From the NCBI GenBank assembly GCA_013152765.1, contig JAADFT010000041.1, forward strand, positions 1-15,171: DNA of 15,171 nt, read 5' to 3'. Under the pieces are notes generated by a model. That model was not told the origin of the DNA and ran no database searches. It worked only from the letters and a program-made list of their open reading frames with translations. Positions 13,688 through 15,171 of this stretch are shown one piece after another (the first letter of the stretch is position 1; each line of letters starts with the position of its first letter). The position numbers were made by a program, and so were the translations under genes. The stretch comes from Calditrichota bacterium (lineage in GTDB: Bacteria; Zhuqueibacterota; Zhuqueibacteria; Oleimicrobiales; Geothermoviventaceae).

Positions 13688-15171
13688 ATGGTCGAATCCT
13701 CATTGCCGTTGGTAGTCATTCTCCTACCCATTGCGGGTTCACTGCTGGTTTTTGGGCTGAGCTTCACGGGGCTCAAATCGTGGCGGGAGGGCTTGTCGCT
13801 CCTGTTTGCCCTGGTTACCTTCGGCCTGTCGCTGCAGATCGCCAACCAGGTGTGGCACGGAGCACGGCTGTCCAGCCTGAACATGGCGCTGTACGTGGGT
13901 GGACTGAGCGCCCTGATGCTCGTTCTGGTGGACGGGATGGTCATTCTGATCCTGATCCAGTCCATCCGCTACATGCGCAAGGAACTGGCGCGCGGGGTGA
14001 CGTCCGAAGCGCGCCTCAGCATGTACTACGCCCTCGTGCTGCTCTTCACCGGCACGATGAACTGGACCGTGACTACCAACAACATGGTGATGCTCTACGT
14101 GGCCGTCGAGGGCACAACGCTGGCCACGGCTCTGCTGGTTGCCTTTTACCGCAGCAAAGCCTCGCTGGAGGCCGGTTACAAGTACATCCTGCTGGTGGTG
14201 GTCGGCATCACGTTTGCCCTCTTCGGCATCGTGTTGATCTACGCGGCGGCCGTTCCGCACCTGGGTTCGGGACGCGAGGCCCTGATGTTGACGGAGGTCG
14301 GGCGCATTGCCAATGTGATCCCGAAGAACATTGCCCTGCTGGCGGTGGCGTTCATGACCTGCGGTTTTGCCACCAAAGCAGGTCTTGTGCCCTTCCATGC
14401 CTGGCTCCCGGATGCCCACGCGGAGGCACCGACGCCAATCAGCGCTTTGCTTTCCGGCTTGATTATCAAGGTGGGCGCCTACGCACTTGCCCGGACGGTC
14501 ACGATCTTTGCGCCGCATTACCACGCGGTCGTTGTGTTCATCGCCATTCTGACGTCTGCCAGCATGGTCATCGGCATCGTGATGGCTCTGGTACAGGACG
14601 ACCTCAAGCGTTTGCTGGCGTACTCGAGTGTGTCCCAGATCAGCTACGTGTTCGAGGGACTCGGCTTAGGCACCTACCTCGGGATCTACGGAGGCCTGTT
14701 CCACCTGGTTAACCACACGCTCATCAAAGCCCTCCTGTTCATGAGTGTGGGCGCGGTGATGTACGCCACGGGCGGCAAACGGAAAATCTCGGAGCTCGGA
14801 GGGCTTGCTGGCAAGATGCCCATTACGGCGGTCGGCTTCTTCGTCGGTGCGCTGGCGATCGGCGGGCTGCCACCCTTCAACGGCTTCATGAGCAAGTTCA
14901 CACTGTTCCTTGCGATGGGTGAGGCCCACCTCTACTGGGCCATGGCCATCGGCATCTTCACCGGGCTGCTGACGATTGCCTGCTTGGTGTGGGCTGCGTA
15001 CCGGGTGTTCTGGCGTCAGCCTGCGACGGAAGTCACGTCGGACGGCGGTGCCGAGGTGCGCGAAGTGCCATTCCTGATGTGGTTCAGCATCGCAGTGCTG
15101 GCGATTTTGTGCATCGTGATTGGCATCTACCCGCAGATTCTGTACCGTCCGCTGGACGCCGCAACCAACGC
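13688..15171 (+). CDS. hyfF: HyfF-like NuoN/NuoL-type membrane subunit (3' end outside window)
   Basis: The frame from ATG 13688 (GAGG at 13677-13680) is open to the end of the window, giving 494 residues and lacking only the last few dozen compared with HyfF (about 526). Family features are NNMVMLYVAVEGTTLATALLVAFYRSKASLEAGYKY with Glu141, FATKAGLVPFHAWLPDAH with Lys230 and His237, SALLSGLIIKVGAYAL with Lys261, DDLKRLLAYSSVSQISYV, and GLPPFNGFMSKFTLFL. These are the Glu/Lys/His positions used in antiporter-like subunits of complex I and Hyf. It follows the HyfE-like gene as in the E. coli hyf operon. In that operon the large subunit would come next; here it has already occurred upstream, so the order is rearranged. 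Confidence 0.88.
   Translation, partial: MVESSLPLVVILLPIAGSLLVFGLSFTGLKSWREGLSLLFALVTFGLSLQIANQVWHGARLSSLNMALYVGGLSALMLVLVDGMVILILIQSIRYMRKELARGVTSEARLSMYYALVLLFTGTMNWTVTTNNMVMLYVAVEGTTLATALLVAFYRSKASLEAGYKYILLVVVGITFALFGIVLIYAAAVPHLGSGREALMLTEVGRIANVIPKNIALLAVAFMTCGFATKAGLVPFHAWLPDAHAEAPTPISALLSGLIIKVGAYALARTVTIFAPHYHAVVVFIAILTSASMVIGIVMALVQDDLKRLLAYSSVSQISYVFEGLGLGTYLGIYGGLFHLVNHTLIKALLFMSVGAVMYATGGKRKISELGGLAGKMPITAVGFFVGALAIGGLPPFNGFMSKFTLFLAMGEAHLYWAMAIGIFTGLLTIACLVWAAYRVFWRQPATEVTSDGGAEVREVPFLMWFSIAVLAILCIVIGIYPQILYRPLDAATN

Overview
The window is about 15 kb of moderately GC-rich bacterial DNA, almost entirely coding and with every gene on the + strand. It holds most of a formate dehydrogenase / group 4 [NiFe] hydrogenase cluster of the HycE/Hyf (formate hydrogenlyase-like) kind. 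The C-terminal tail of the large cytochrome at 5831-7570 carries the FlgD-like / type IX secretion-style sorting sequence (NFPNPFNPSTEIKF) common in FCB-related phyla such as Calditrichota, KSB1 and Ignavibacteria. An uncultivated FCB-group anaerobe is therefore likely, but that is inference.

Layout. 1-2852: the C-terminal part of a molybdopterin formate dehydrogenase-type subunit, then a HydB-like iron-sulfur protein and a HydG-like FAD/NAD(P) protein, all tightly coupled. 2846-4162: a membrane-anchored heptaheme cytochrome c and a HycI-type hydrogenase maturation protease. 4180-5640: a HyfD-like membrane subunit. 5641-7717: a structured intergenic region, an exported nonaheme cytochrome with a sorting tail, and another intergenic region; a 14-bp inverted repeat brackets the cytochrome gene. 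7718-9776: a HyfB-like subunit split by a one-base frameshift in an A5 run. 9844-11532: the hydrogenase large subunit, a NuoC-NuoD fusion like HycE/HyfG. 11579-15171: HyfC, HyfH, HyfE and HyfF homologues, the last cut by the window end.

The standout is the large subunit. Its reading frame is interrupted by a single TGA exactly at the second cysteine of the N-terminal nickel-binding motif RxCGxCxxxH (read here as R-I-C-G-I-TGA-G-F-V-H). Homology continues in the same frame on both sides. Directly after the TGA lies a near-perfect hairpin (7-bp uninterrupted apical stem, GGG loop 17 nt after the TGA, outer stem GTGC/GCAC) that fits the bacterial SECIS pattern. I read this as a selenocysteine-containing group 4 [NiFe] hydrogenase with Sec as a bridging Ni-Fe ligand in the N-terminal motif. 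Characterised [NiFeSe] hydrogenases that I know of carry Sec in the C-terminal DPCxxC motif instead. The C-terminal motif here is an ordinary DPCFSC.

Working model: formate oxidised by the molybdoenzyme passes electrons through the HydB/HydG-like proteins (NAD(P)) and the HyfH-like ferredoxin subunit to the Sec-containing NiFe site. The HyfB/C/D/E/F membrane arm would couple this to ion translocation, and two multiheme cytochromes may link it to periplasmic or surface electron transfer. The hydrogenase small subunit (HyfI/NuoB-like) is not in the window and would be expected nearby.
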